DNA from: Streptomyces sp. BK340
GTDB taxonomy: Bacteria > Actinomycetota > Actinomycetes > Streptomycetales > Streptomycetaceae
NCBI RefSeq assembly: GCF_007827595.1
Contig: NZ_VISR01000046.1
Coordinates: forward strand, 1 to 52,364
Length of the DNA stretch: 52,364 bases
Direction: 5' to 3'
Shown in pieces: positions 33,834 to 42,317 of the stretch. Made by a program: the position numbers and the translations under genes. The notes under the pieces were generated by a model. The model did no database searches. It worked only from the letters and a program-made list of their open reading frames with translations, and was not told the DNA's origin. Every line of letters begins with the position of its first letter. Within the stretch, counting starts at the first letter, position 1.

Positions 33834-35374
33834 GCCACGACACCGAACAGCGGGAGGCCACCGGGACCTCCAACGGCGCCGCCGATGACCCCGAGTGGAG
33901 CAGGCTCAGCCCCAGACTGCTGTTGGTCAACCTGAGCATGCTCGCCGGACCGCTCGCCCTGTTCGCCGTCACGGTCGCCTTGACCGGCGCCAACCTCCAG
34001 GCCCTCATCTCGCTCGGCTCACTGGTGATCACCTTCCTGGTCATCGCGGGGATCAGCACGATGCGGCTGCTGACCACCCGCTTCCGCGTCACCGGCGACC
34101 GCGTCGAGCTGCGCTCAGGCCTGCTCTTCCGCAGCCGCCGCTCGGTCCCGTTCGACCGGATCCGCAGCGTCGACATCGCAGCCCGGCCGATGCACCGCCT
34201 CTTCGGCCTCACCTCGCTGCGCATCGGTACCGGCGCACTGACCTCGTCCCCCAGCCGCAAGCTCTCCCTGGACAGCATCACCAGGCATCAGGCGCGCGAA
34301 CTGCGCAGGCTCCTCATCGACCGGCGTGGCAGCGGCCGCGCCACCGGCCAGGACGAGGACGTCACCATCGCCGAGATGGACTGGGCCTGGCTGCGGTACG
34401 CGCCGCTCACCGTGTGGGGCGTCGGCAGTGTCTTCGCCGGCATCGGTACCGCCTACCGCATCCTGCACGAGATGAAGGTCGATCCGCTCGAACTGGGCAT
34501 CGTCAAGGACATCGAGGACCGCTTCGATTCCGTGCCCCTGTGGTTCGGCATCCTCGTCGCCGTCGTGATCACCGCCCTCCTGGGTGCCGCGATCTCCACC
34601 GCCACCTTTGTGGATGCCTGGACCAACTACCGCTTGGAGCGCGAGCGGGACCGTAGCTTCCGAATCCGCCGTGGACTGCTCGTCTCCCGCTCCGTCAGCA
34701 TCGAGGAGCGTCGGCTGCGCGGCGTCGAGGTCGCCGAGCCGATGCTGCTCCGCTGGGCGGGCGGCGCCAGCCTGAGCGCCATAGCCGGCGGCCTCAGCAA
34801 CACCGACGAGAACCGAAGCCGTTGTTCCCTCACCCCGCCTGTGCCCCGGGACGAGGCCCTGCGGGTCGCCGCCGACGTCCTCGCCGAGGAACGGCCCCCG
34901 ACGGAGATGAAGCTCGTCGCGCACTCCCGCGTCGCCCTGCGCCGTCGCATCAACCGCGGCCTGTGGGTCCTCGTGCCTGTCGTCGCGATCCTGCTGGCCC
35001 TGGGGCTGTGGCTCACCCCCGTCCTGGTGCACACCGCCTGGATCACGGCGCTCGTCGGTCTGCCGATCGTCATCGCCCTCGCCAATGACGCCTACCGTGC
35101 CCTCGGCCACGGAGTCCGCGACCGCTATCTCGTCGTCCGTGCCGGCACCTTCACCCGCCGCACCGTCGCCCTCCAGCGGGACGCCGTCATCGGCTGGAAC
35201 ATCTCCCGCTCCTACTTCCAGCGGCGCAACGGACTGCTCACCATCGGCGCCACCACCGCGGGTGTCGGCTGCTACAAGGTGCGGGACGTATGCGTCGGCG
35301 TCGGCCTCGCCTACGCCGAAGAGGCCGTACCCGAGCTGCTCGCCCCGTTCATCGAACGCGTCCCGCGCGGCTGA
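33830..35374 (+). CDS. Bacterial PH-domain membrane protein (YdbT-like)
   Basis: A 514-residue partner of the preceding protein, with three bPH2 modules interspersed with membrane helices. The first has FRVTGDRVELRSGLLF, FDRIRSVDIAARPMHRLFGL and the strand LRIGTGA. The second has SFRIRRGLLVSRSVSIEERR and LRGVEVAEPMLLRWAG. The third has RYLVVRAGTFTRRTVALQRD and FQRRNGLLTIGATTAG. Hydrophobic pairs at about residues 30-75, 195-260 and 370-410 precede the modules. ATG 33830 overlaps the YdbS stop. A strong 19-bp hairpin 90 bp downstream ends the transcript. Function unknown. Confidence 0.9.
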   Translation: MSHDTEQREATGTSNGAADDPEWSRLSPRLLLVNLSMLAGPLALFAVTVALTGANLQALISLGSLVITFLVIAGISTMRLLTTRFRVTGDRVELRSGLLFRSRRSVPFDRIRSVDIAARPMHRLFGLTSLRIGTGALTSSPSRKLSLDSITRHQARELRRLLIDRRGSGRATGQDEDVTIAEMDWAWLRYAPLTVWGVGSVFAGIGTAYRILHEMKVDPLELGIVKDIEDRFDSVPLWFGILVAVVITALLGAAISTATFVDAWTNYRLERERDRSFRIRRGLLVSRSVSIEERRLRGVEVAEPMLLRWAGGASLSAIAGGLSNTDENRSRCSLTPPVPRDEALRVAADVLAEERPPTEMKLVAHSRVALRRRINRGLWVLVPVVAILLALGLWLTPVLVHTAWITALVGLPIVIALANDAYRALGHGVRDRYLVVRAGTFTRRTVALQRDAVIGWNISRSYFQRRNGLLTIGATTAGVGCYKVRDVCVGVGLAYAEEAVPELLAPFIERVPRG

Positions 35375-35463
35375 TCCTCAGAGCAACTGGAACCCCCCGA
35401 GAGGTGGAGGGGCGGCAACCCCCGTGCCGTCCCTCCACCTCGCACCCATCGCCCCGCACACGT

Positions 35464-35506
35464 GTAGGGGCCGTATCCGGAAAAGGCTTCCGGATACGGC
35501 CCCTAC
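35464..35506. terminator. Perfect 19-bp hairpin terminator
   Basis: GTAGGGGCCGTATCCGGAA (35464-35482) and its exact reverse complement (35488-35506) flank a 5-nt loop, 90 bp after the ydbT stop. Strong and likely bidirectional. Confidence 0.85.
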
Positions 35507-35590
35507 CGCTTGTCCTTCACTCGCTCAGCCCGCCAGTCCCACAGCAGCTGTCCGAGCACCTCCGCGCCATGCCGCTGCAGTTCGTCGCCC
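35507..35590. other. Short region of uncertain content
   Basis: Both strands are open here; a minus-strand frame ends at 35503 with LLWDWRAERVKDKR. Nothing is recognised. Confidence 0.25.
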
Positions 35591-35873
35591 GACCCAAATC
35601 GGTGGCCTGCAAAGTAAGGGCCCAGAGCGATGGGGGGAGCGGCGAGACAAGCGCCTACGGCCCGTGGGGGAACGCAATGCTGTCCACTTGGGCGACGGTC
35701 CCCAGCGAGCGGCCCACCTGGCCCCGCACGCGCCCCGCCTGATCGTGGAGTGGGACAGCTGTCAGTGGGTGCCGGTGACCACGGTGGACAACTGCGCCGC
35801 CGCTCAGCGAATGCTGCACGGAATCGAGGATGACGGCCGGATGGAGCTGCCCGCACCCGGACCAATCCGATGA
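35591..35873 (+). pseudogene. DUF6087-like small protein, start missing
   Basis: The frame to 35873 reads WGERRDKRLRPVGERNAVHL, then GPQRAAHLAPHAPR and WDSCQWVPVTTVDNCAAAQRM. This is close to a family of small Streptomyces proteins I recall as DUF6087 (W.ERRxxRLRPVGERxAV.LxxGP.RAAHVxPDAPR.V..W). The reading begins without a good in-frame start codon; the first recognisable part is near 35600. It may be a fragment, or initiate at a non-standard codon. These proteins have no known function and occur in accessory regions. Confidence 0.5.
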
Positions 35874-36069
35874 TCGGGCGTGGCCGACACCGCAAGCCCT
35901 GACCGACCACGCACGAAGAGCGCGCTGCCGGTCACCCGGCGAGGCGCAGTGCTGTACGGGGTCAGGCAGATTCCTTGGGCTTGCACTGCCGCTCGCGACG
36001 GCGGTCGGCGAGCCCTGGCCAGGCTGTTTCATGGATCTTGCGCCGGCCCCAGCCGGTCGTCTGGGAAAC

Positions 36070-36360
36070 CTCACCGAGTCGTGGTCTTCGGCGCGGGGCC
36101 GCCCACCCAGGTGGGCGCGTACCAGATCGCGCAGAGCATCGGTGTTCGCTGCCGGATCGTCTACGCGGATGATGACCCGCTGGTGCTGACCCAAGCCCGC
36201 GCCCGGTGGGAGCGGCCGCGCCGCACCCCGGTCCTGCCGGCCGGGCCCGAACAGGCGGCCCAGCTGCTGCTGGCCCCTCAGTCGCGCGCCCGGATCGACC
36301 CTGCGCCGCCCATGGCGGTGTTGTTCGTGTCCGCCAACCTCCGCAAAGACAACCCCGACC
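36070..36360 (+). pseudogene. SAM-dependent methyltransferase (SAM-MT, DUF574-like) remnant
   Basis: A plus-strand reading without a start, RVVVFGAGPPTQVGAYQIAQ then RCRIVYADDDPLVLTQARA and MAVLFVSANLRKDNPDP. It matches the motif I/II core of the Streptomyces S-adenosyl methyltransferase family: FLDIGTGLPT...VA...RVVYVDNDPVVL..ARA...LLVAVLHHIPD. Substitutions at conserved sites (GAG for GTG; DDD for DND) and the missing N-terminus show decay. Confidence 0.55.
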
Positions 36361-36563
36361 CTATCGATAGGCCTGCCGGAGCTCCCATGGGTGATCCATG
36401 GGGCGATGCTGGACGGCCTGGTTGCCGCCGCCATGCTCACCATGGGGCGGCTGCTGCCGGCGCATGACCGCCCCGCGTTCCGCACTGCTCTGCGCTCGCC
36501 GAGCTCCATCGCCCCCGCTGCGCGCATCATCAAAGGAGGGGAGGCCGTCGACGAGGAGTGGCG
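36361..36563. other. Short open stretch before the baeRF gene
   Basis: A plus-strand frame without a start, IGLPELPWVIHGAMLDGLVA then LLPAHDRPAFRTALRS, ends at the baeRF start (TGA 36565-36567). It looks protein-like and may be the tail of a degraded upstream gene. Confidence 0.3.
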
Positions 36564-37661
36564 ATGAGGCTGTCGTTCCTTGAACCTCTTTACGCGGAGC
36601 CGGGCCCGTTCGCCTCCGTGTATCTGGACACCTCCCGAAACGTCGCGCATCCCGAGCGGGCGATCGCGCTGCGCTGGCAGCGGTTGCGCGAGAGTCTGAC
36701 CCGTCAGGGCTCGGACCGGGCGCTGCTGAACGTACTGGAGGAGGTGGTCGGCGCCGACACAGAGGTGCCGGGAGTACACGGCCAGGCCATCTTCGCCGCC
36801 CACGGCACGCTCGTCCTGGACGGGGAGCTCCCCAGGCCGCCGCAGCACGACTCCGCGCGCTACAGCACCCTGCCGGACGCGATGCCCCTGGTCACCCAGC
36901 ACCTTCCGGAGATCCCTTACATGGCCGTGGTCGTCCACTACGGCGGCCTTCCGACGGCCGAGACCCACGGCTGGGTGACGCTGGAGGCGGAGACCGGCGT
37001 CTGGCCCGTGTCGACCGTCACCCCGGGTGAGCGGCTGCACCACAGGGTCGCGGTGGCGAACTGGCACCGTACCTCCCTCCGGCTCGGTCATCGGCTGGAC
37101 GAACGGGCGCGGCGCGCCCATGCCGACGCCGTCGTCGTGGGCGGGGACGAGTGGGCGTGCAACGTACTGATCCGCCGCCTGCCGCACACCCTGCGGGACA
37201 AGGTCGTGCGCGTGGGCGGCCGGACCCCGACCGACTCCGGACGCGCCCTGCTGGAGCCGCAGCTCGACGGCGTCTTCCGCGGCCGCATGGCTGCGCACGA
37301 CCGGGAACTCGTGGACATCTTCATCGGCCGGCGTGCCCTGGACGGACCCATGACGGACGGTCTGGCCCCCACCGTCGCCGCCCTCCAGCGCGGCCAGGTC
37401 GCGGCACTGCTGCTGAACCGGCCGCCGGGGTCTTCGCTGCGGCTCTGGGCGGGCTCCCAGCCCACTCAGCTGGCCCTGACCGAGGCGGAACTCATGTCCT
37501 TCGGCGTGCGGGCCCCGCGCGAGGAACGCGCCGACGAGGCCCTCGTCCGGGCCCTCGTCGGCACCGGTGCCGAGCTGGTCGTCGTACCGGAGAGCGAGCT
37601 GAGGCTGTGCGAGGGCGTGGGCGCCCTGCTGCGGTACACCGACCCGGGGACCCCGTCCTGA
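36564..37661 (+). CDS. baeRF2-type protein (Rv2629-like)
   Basis: A 365-residue soluble protein of the bacterial archaeo-eukaryotic-release-factor-like family 2. It begins FLEPLYAEPGPFASVYLDTS, followed by the ALRWQRLRESL helix region, AIFAAHGTLVLDGELP, VVVHYGGLPTAETHGW and the C-terminal half with SGRALLEPQLDGVFRGRM and ELVVVPESELRLCEGVGALL (given in parts). The family is related to eRF1/aRF1 domains and is found next to stress genes in actinobacteria; the mycobacterial relative Rv2629 is dormancy-regulated. A direct ribosome role is inference. The start ATG 36564 has GAGGAG upstream. It is followed by gene-poor sequence and an isoaspartyl methyltransferase. Confidence 0.82.
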   Translation: MRLSFLEPLYAEPGPFASVYLDTSRNVAHPERAIALRWQRLRESLTRQGSDRALLNVLEEVVGADTEVPGVHGQAIFAAHGTLVLDGELPRPPQHDSARYSTLPDAMPLVTQHLPEIPYMAVVVHYGGLPTAETHGWVTLEAETGVWPVSTVTPGERLHHRVAVANWHRTSLRLGHRLDERARRAHADAVVVGGDEWACNVLIRRLPHTLRDKVVRVGGRTPTDSGRALLEPQLDGVFRGRMAAHDRELVDIFIGRRALDGPMTDGLAPTVAALQRGQVAALLLNRPPGSSLRLWAGSQPTQLALTEAELMSFGVRAPREERADEALVRALVGTGAELVVVPESELRLCEGVGALLRYTDPGTPS

Positions 37662-38146
37662 CGCCGCCGCGCTGCGCCCCCCGGATCACGGGCCGCCCCT
37701 TGCGCCCGACCGCCCCGGATCGCGCGGCACGCGGAACATGCCGACACTGGGCTGGAGCGGCAGCGCGGCGTATGCGCGGTGGATGGGGCACATGGGCAGG
37801 AGTAGGAGCGGCGCGGAGGAGACGGATGTTTCGATCACCCGCCCAAGACATGGACGGTAGGCGTTCCGGCGGTGGCCGGCCCGCTGCGGTACGCCCGGGA
37901 GCAGACGACGGTCCGCCGCACGGCGCTGACGCTGGTCGACCTCGACCGGACCGAGGGCTTCGGCTGCCCGCTCGCGCCTGGCCGGAAGCGGGCCCCGCGC
38001 ACCGGCACGGGAACGAGCACTGCGAGAACGGCCCGAGCACGTGAGCGACGAGGCGACGACGGGCGGCGAGCACGATCACGCCGCGCGGTTTCCGGAACGC
38101 ACCACGACGGGGGCCGCCGGCGCCACCGCCACGGCCCCGCGGTCCG
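37662..38146. other. Gene-free region with a protein-like plus frame
   Basis: About 485 bp. A plus-strand reading at 37875-38000 (REQTTVRRTALTLVDLDRTE) looks coding-like but has no good start or recognisable domain. It is not scored as a gene. Confidence 0.3.
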
Positions 38147-38791
38147 ATGGTCCATGAAGGGACCCCCGAGGACCTGGTCCGCGCGGCCCGCGCCGTGGGC
38201 GTGACCGACGCCCGTCTCCTGGAGGCCGTACGGAGCATTCCGCGGGCGGATTTCGTCCCCGAGGACGAGGTGGCATCCGCGTACCGGGACACGCCCGTTC
38301 CGCTCCCCCACGGGCAGGTGACCACCCAGCCCTCGCTGATCGCCATGATGGTCTCCGCTCTCGGCCTCACCGGAGACGAACAGGTCCTGGAGATCGGGAC
38401 CGGATACGGCTGGCAGACCGCGCTGCTCGCCCGCTTGGCCGCGTATGTCGTCAGCGTCGAGCGCTGGCCCGACCTGGCCGACGAGGCCCGCCTGCGGCTG
38501 GCCGGGCGGGGCGTCGGCAACGCCGAGGTCGTGCTGGGCGACGGGACCCTCGGGATGCCGACCCGTGCCCCGTACGACGCCGTCATCGTCTGCGCGGCCT
38601 TCCCGCGTGTGCCTCAGCCGCTCGTGGATCAGCTCCGCACCGGTGGCCGGCTCGTCCAGCCGATCGGTCAGGGCGGGCAGGAGCGCGTCGAGCTGTACGA
38701 GCGGCGGGCCCACGACCTGGTGCATCGCAGGACGGTCACCGCGGCCCGGTTCGTCCGGCTGTACGGTGCCCATGGCTACGACCAGCGGTGA
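38147..38791 (+). CDS. Protein-L-isoaspartate O-methyltransferase-like protein
   Basis: A 214-residue class I SAM methyltransferase of the PCMT type. It has IPRADFVPEDEVASAYRDTP, the GQVTTQPSLIAMMVSALGL segment that defines the family, motif I VLEIGTGYGWQTALLARL at about 80-97, motif II (VVSVERWPDLADEARLRL) and IVCAAFPRVPQPLVDQL. It should repair isoaspartyl residues in aged proteins by carboxyl methylation, although actinomycete relatives can have other substrates. The start MVHEGTP at 38147 was chosen because the conserved region begins soon after. The 3' end overlaps the antisense remnant of a PEBP-like gene. Confidence 0.85.
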   Translation: MVHEGTPEDLVRAARAVGVTDARLLEAVRSIPRADFVPEDEVASAYRDTPVPLPHGQVTTQPSLIAMMVSALGLTGDEQVLEIGTGYGWQTALLARLAAYVVSVERWPDLADEARLRLAGRGVGNAEVVLGDGTLGMPTRAPYDAVIVCAAFPRVPQPLVDQLRTGGRLVQPIGQGGQERVELYERRAHDLVHRRTVTAARFVRLYGAHGYDQR

Positions 38792-38794
38792 CGC

Positions 38795-39190
38795 GCTCAG
38801 CGCGATAGTCCCGGCCAGGGTGCCGGAGGCCAGCTGCCTGCCCTTCAGGGCTCGGTGCACGTCCTCGACGTCCGGGCGGTCGTGCAGCGGCAGTGGCTCG
38901 GACAGGGCGTACAGGCGGAAGAAGTAGCGGTGCGGCCCATGCCCCGGTGGAGATGTCGGCCCTCCCCGGCCCACGTGGCCGAAGCCGTCGGTCCGCGGCA
39001 GGCCCCCTGGGGCTTCTGGCCGTCCGCCCCCCCCCGGTGGTTCCCGGATCGATGCCGGTCACCAGCCAGTGCGGGACGGTCCTCTCCGGCGCGTCCGGGT
39101 CCTCGCACAGGAGCACCAGCTCTGGAGCCCCCGGCGGCTCCGTGTTCGGCGCCATGACCCTCATAGCCGTCTCGCGGGGCGCGCTGCATG
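38795..39190 (-). pseudogene. PEBP/YbhB-type (Raf-kinase-inhibitor-like) protein, frameshifted
   Basis: Three minus-strand frames rebuild a YbhB-family protein. APELVLLCEDPDAPERTVPHW and VTGIDPGTTG (about 39050-39135) carry the DPD-A-P motif. ADGQKPQGACRG follows in a second frame, then GHVGRGGPTSPPGHGPHRYFFRLYALSEPL, with the GPHRYFF motif, in the third. The first shift falls at a run of nine C (39027-39035, G on the coding strand) and the second near 38975. The N-terminal segment before ELVLL is missing and the reading runs on through LASGTLAGT without a normal stop. It is a decayed gene or a hypermutable locus. Confidence 0.75.
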
Positions 39191-39505
39191 CGGTGATCAG
39201 GCGACGCCAGGCTACTCCCCGACGATCCATGGGAGCTGAGCTGAGGCGGCGGGACTCCTCAATCACGGCCCCCGTCCAGGTGGTCGCCGGTGCCGACGGC
39301 CGGATCGACTGGGACCCCCTCTGTCCCGCTGATGACCCGACGCCTGGCTTGTCCCGTTGGTAAGCGGCCAGGCCGATGGCGAATGCTCGCCAGGCGCATC
39401 GGTTCGGCGGCGGCGCATTCGGTCAAGACCGAGGCGGTCCTCGGAACCGTTTCATAAAGGGAACTTGAGGGGCACTCAACAATTACTTATGGAGGACGGT
39501 TTCAT
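39191..39505. other. Upstream region of the lux-like operon
   Basis: About 315 bp, lower in G+C than the neighbours from about 39440 on, consistent with a promoter region. No clear -35/-10 pair can be named with confidence. A short IS5-like reading (VVAGADGRIDW) near 39290 is too short to count. Confidence 0.4.
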
Positions 39506-39619
39506 GTGACAGGCATCTCTGGATCTCAAGGAACCAAAAACAGTGACAGCTCGTCCGCTCACGCACCTAACCCTCCTTGCTCACATGGCCAGTTCGCGCA
39601 AGCGCGTTCCGAATATTGA
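39506..39619 (+). CDS. Possible 37-residue leader or precursor peptide
   Basis: From GTG 39506 a frame of 37 codons ends at TGA 39617-39619: a polar Ser/Gly/Asn-rich start, TGISGSQGTKNSDSSSAH, then APNPPCSHGQFAQARSEY. GGAGG lies 10 nt upstream of the start codon, a reasonable ribosome site. It precedes the first operon gene by about 155 bp on the same strand. No RiPP-type leader motif, signal peptide or hydrophobic segment is evident, and a random origin remains plausible. It is listed because it has a good ribosome site at the head of an unusual operon. Confidence 0.3.
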   Translation: MTGISGSQGTKNSDSSSAHAPNPPCSHGQFAQARSEY

Positions 39620-39774
39620 GATATCCTTCTTCCCCGGATGCCCCGCTCATCGCGGGTGCACCGTTGATTGAAATCGTCAACGACAGGGCCATCCTCCGCG
39701 CCGGAGCAGCCCCACTCGTCGTACCGCCGTCGGCTATTTCCATTCCGCCGGTTCACGCCTTCGAGCAGGATTTG

Positions 39775-41037
39775 ATGCCCGTTCAACCACTCGCGGAGCT
39801 CGTACGCTTCGCGCGCCACAACTCGCCTTTCTACCGTGAGCTCTACGCTCACCTGCCCAGTCATGCGGCACACCTCACGGATCTTCCAGTGGTGCCACAG
39901 GCGGACTTCTGGCGGGCCAACTCGCCCCGAGACAACAGGCTGCTGACCGCCCCGCTCCACGAGGCGGTCGTCTTCCGCAGCGGTGGCACCACGGGATCCC
40001 CGAAGTTCTCCTACTACACCCGCACGGAATGGCGGGAGTTCACCACGGCGTTCGGCGCCGGACTCGTCAACGCCGGGCTGCGACCGGGCCATCGGGTCGC
40101 CGACCTGTTCTACGCGGGTGATCTGTACGCCAGTTTCAGCTTCATCCTGGACTCACTGCACCGTTCCCCGGCGGCCAACGTCCGCCTCCCCATCGGCGGC
40201 GCGACGCCCTGGGAATCCACCGCGGCCACCCTGGAGGAATTCCAGGTCCAGGTCGTCGCCGGAACTCCCACCACCCTGTGCTCCCTCGCCGAGCGCCTCA
40301 CCTCCGCCGGCCGGTCACTCCCGGATGTGGAGCTGCTGTTCTTCGGCGGTGAATGCCTCTTCGGCGACCAGCTCCCCCTGCTTGCCAGCGCGTTCCCGAA
40401 GGCGCAGGTGCGCTCCCTCGGCTACGCCAGCGTGGACGCCGGGCTGCTCGGGGAGGCCGTGCCCGGCGGCGACCCGCGTGTGCACCGCGTGTTCACCCCG
40501 TACACGATGGTCGAGATCCTCGACGAGGAGACCGACCGGCCCGTCGACGGCGACGGCGTTCCGGGACGGCTGGTCGTCACCGACCTGCGCCGACGGCTCA
40601 TGCCGGTGCTCCGCTATCCGGCCGGTGACCGGGCCGAGTGGGTGGACCGGAACGCCGGGGTCTTCCGCATCCTGGGCCGCGCCGAGGAGGGCGTGCGGGT
40701 CGGTCCCGTCTCCCTCTACACCCAGGACGTCCACGACATCGTCATGGCTGCCGACACGGCCGGTGAGGTGACGGGGCTGCAACTCGTGGTGCGCCGCAGC
40801 AACGGCCGCGACGGCTTGGTACTGCGGCTCGCGACAGGTGAGGCCGACGACGGGAACACCGCGTTGGCAGATGCCGTCGCCAACGCGGTCCTGGCGCAAC
40901 GCCCGCTCTACCGGAGTGCGACCGCCGCCGGTCATGTGAACCCGCTCACCGTCCAACGGGCGCGGCACCAGGACCTGGCTGTCAACTCCCGTACGGGCAA
41001 GCTCATCCGCGTCGTCGACGAACGGCCCCATTCATGA
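39775..41037 (+). CDS. PaaK-like adenylate-forming ligase (acyl-CoA ligase type)
   Basis: A 420-residue enzyme of the phenylacetate-CoA ligase/PaaK branch of adenylate-forming enzymes. It has the SPFYRELY N-terminal motif, the phosphate loop FRSGGTTGSPKFSYYT at about 67-82, GDLYASFSFILDSL, GTPTTLCSLAERL, LLFFGGEC and the hinge-like YPAGDRAEWVDRN-ILGRAEEGVRVG region. It should activate a carboxylic acid as acyl-AMP and pass it to an acceptor; the acid is unknown. The open frame extends upstream to 39577, but ATG 39775 has AGCAGGA upstream and the earlier part lacks conserved motifs. TTG starts further up cannot be excluded. It is homologous to the C-terminal part of the last operon gene and shares the first ATGA overlap with the MFS gene. 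Confidence 0.85.
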   Translation: MPVQPLAELVRFARHNSPFYRELYAHLPSHAAHLTDLPVVPQADFWRANSPRDNRLLTAPLHEAVVFRSGGTTGSPKFSYYTRTEWREFTTAFGAGLVNAGLRPGHRVADLFYAGDLYASFSFILDSLHRSPAANVRLPIGGATPWESTAATLEEFQVQVVAGTPTTLCSLAERLTSAGRSLPDVELLFFGGECLFGDQLPLLASAFPKAQVRSLGYASVDAGLLGEAVPGGDPRVHRVFTPYTMVEILDEETDRPVDGDGVPGRLVVTDLRRRLMPVLRYPAGDRAEWVDRNAGVFRILGRAEEGVRVGPVSLYTQDVHDIVMAADTAGEVTGLQLVVRRSNGRDGLVLRLATGEADDGNTALADAVANAVLAQRPLYRSATAAGHVNPLTVQRARHQDLAVNSRTGKLIRVVDERPHS

Positions 41038-42317
41038 ACGCCGTGGAATCACGCGCACGCCGTCTGCCGCTCGTGCTGCGCAACGCGTCGTTCGGCCGGG
41101 TCTGGGGTGGTCAGCTCCTCACCCAGGCCGCGAGCAGGATGTTCCAGGTCGGCGCGGTCTGGTGGCTGGTCGGATACGCGGGCGGCGGGCACCGCGGGCT
41201 CGACTCGGGCCTCTTCCTCATGGTCAGCGCGCTGCCCGCGGTGGCGCTCGCACCCGTGGTCGCCCGCATCGTCGCACGTCACGCTCATCGGACGGTGCTG
41301 GCCGGCACGGCGGCCGCGGCCGGCGCGGTGGCCACGGTGGCGGCCGTCCTGGCGCAGTCAGGGCCACTGCCGACAGCCGCGGTCTACGCGGTGGGGCTGG
41401 CACTGGCTGCCTGTCAGGCGCTGTTCGACCCGTGCCTGACGACGTCGGTGCCGGAACTCGTCGAGGACGCCGACATCGAAGCGGCCACCGGATTCGAGCT
41501 GTCCACCCAGTCGGTCGCCGGGCTCGGCGGAGGACTGCTCGGACCGCTCACGGTCGACGCGGGCGGACTCCCGGGCGTCGTCGCCGCCTGCGCGGCCGCC
41601 TATCTGTTCGCGGCGCTGCTGGTCGTCTCGGCGCGCTTCCCGCACGCCGCGGCTCAGGCGCACGGACCGGAGAGTGGCACGGCACCCGCATCGCGGACGC
41701 TGCGCCGGGTCCTCGCCGGGCTCCCTTTCATCCGCCGTGTGCTGGTCTGCTTCGCCGCCGCCAATGTCTTCACCACCGCTGTCTACGTCGTGATGCCGCT
41801 CTACACGCGGGATGTGCTGCATTCCACCGGCTCGACCGTGGCCTCGCTGGAGGCCGCCCTCGGCGCGGGCACACTCGTCGGATCCTTCACCGGTGCCCGC
41901 GTTCCGGGGCGTCCCGTCACCGTCGGCACCGTGAGTCTGACCGTGATGGCCGCGGCCGTCGGGCTGCCGGGCCTGGTCCCCGGGCATGCCGTGGCGTTGG
42001 GTGCCCTGGCCGTCGTCGGCTGGTGCGTCGGCGTGATCGGCGTCCGGTTCGTCGCACTGTTCCAACGGCTGGTGCCTGCCGACGACAAGCCGGAGTTCTT
42101 CGCAGTCATGCAGGCAGTGCTCGGTGCCACGTTCCCCGTCGCCTCGCTCGTCTTCGGCGCACTGGGTGACCATCTGACGGCCCGCACACTCTGCCTGGTG
42201 CAGGGCGCAGGTCTCGTACCGGTCGCGCTGGCACTGTGGCGGGTCGGCGGACGGGCGGACGCCGACGGACCCCGGGCGTCCGCCACGCAGCCCCTCGCCC
42301 GGGCGGGAGAAGCGTGA
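41034..42317 (+). CDS. MFS transporter (probable exporter of the operon)
   Basis: A 427-residue membrane protein with about 12 hydrophobic helices. It starts VLRNASFGRVWGGQLLTQAA, an N-terminal pattern of the MFS group that includes enterobactin exporter-like and macrolide efflux proteins. Motif-like basic loops follow helix 2 (IVARHAHRTVLAG) and a second GTLVGSFTGARVPGRP loop lies after the middle. It probably moves a small molecule across the membrane by proton antiport. Its ATG overlaps the ligase stop and its stop overlaps the GNAT start by one base, so it is part of one translational unit. The product is unknown, but transport of the pathway's product or a toxic aldehyde is the natural guess. 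Confidence 0.9.
   Translation: MNAVESRARRLPLVLRNASFGRVWGGQLLTQAASRMFQVGAVWWLVGYAGGGHRGLDSGLFLMVSALPAVALAPVVARIVARHAHRTVLAGTAAAAGAVATVAAVLAQSGPLPTAAVYAVGLALAACQALFDPCLTTSVPELVEDADIEAATGFELSTQSVAGLGGGLLGPLTVDAGGLPGVVAACAAAYLFAALLVVSARFPHAAAQAHGPESGTAPASRTLRRVLAGLPFIRRVLVCFAAANVFTTAVYVVMPLYTRDVLHSTGSTVASLEAALGAGTLVGSFTGARVPGRPVTVGTVSLTVMAAAVGLPGLVPGHAVALGALAVVGWCVGVIGVRFVALFQRLVPADDKPEFFAVMQAVLGATFPVASLVFGALGDHLTARTLCLVQGAGLVPVALALWRVGGRADADGPRASATQPLARAGEA

Noticed and set aside
34115..35110. Minus-strand frame antisense to the YdbT-like gene
   Set aside because: Composition is Gly/Asp/Glu-rich without structure, as expected for a shadow of a membrane protein gene.
39577..39774. Upstream extension of the first ligase to TTG 39577
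   Set aside because: No ribosome site precedes the TTG (the local sequence is CCTCC), the extra residues lack PaaK motifs, and the stretch overlaps a separate small frame. A start between 39664 and 39775 remains possible.
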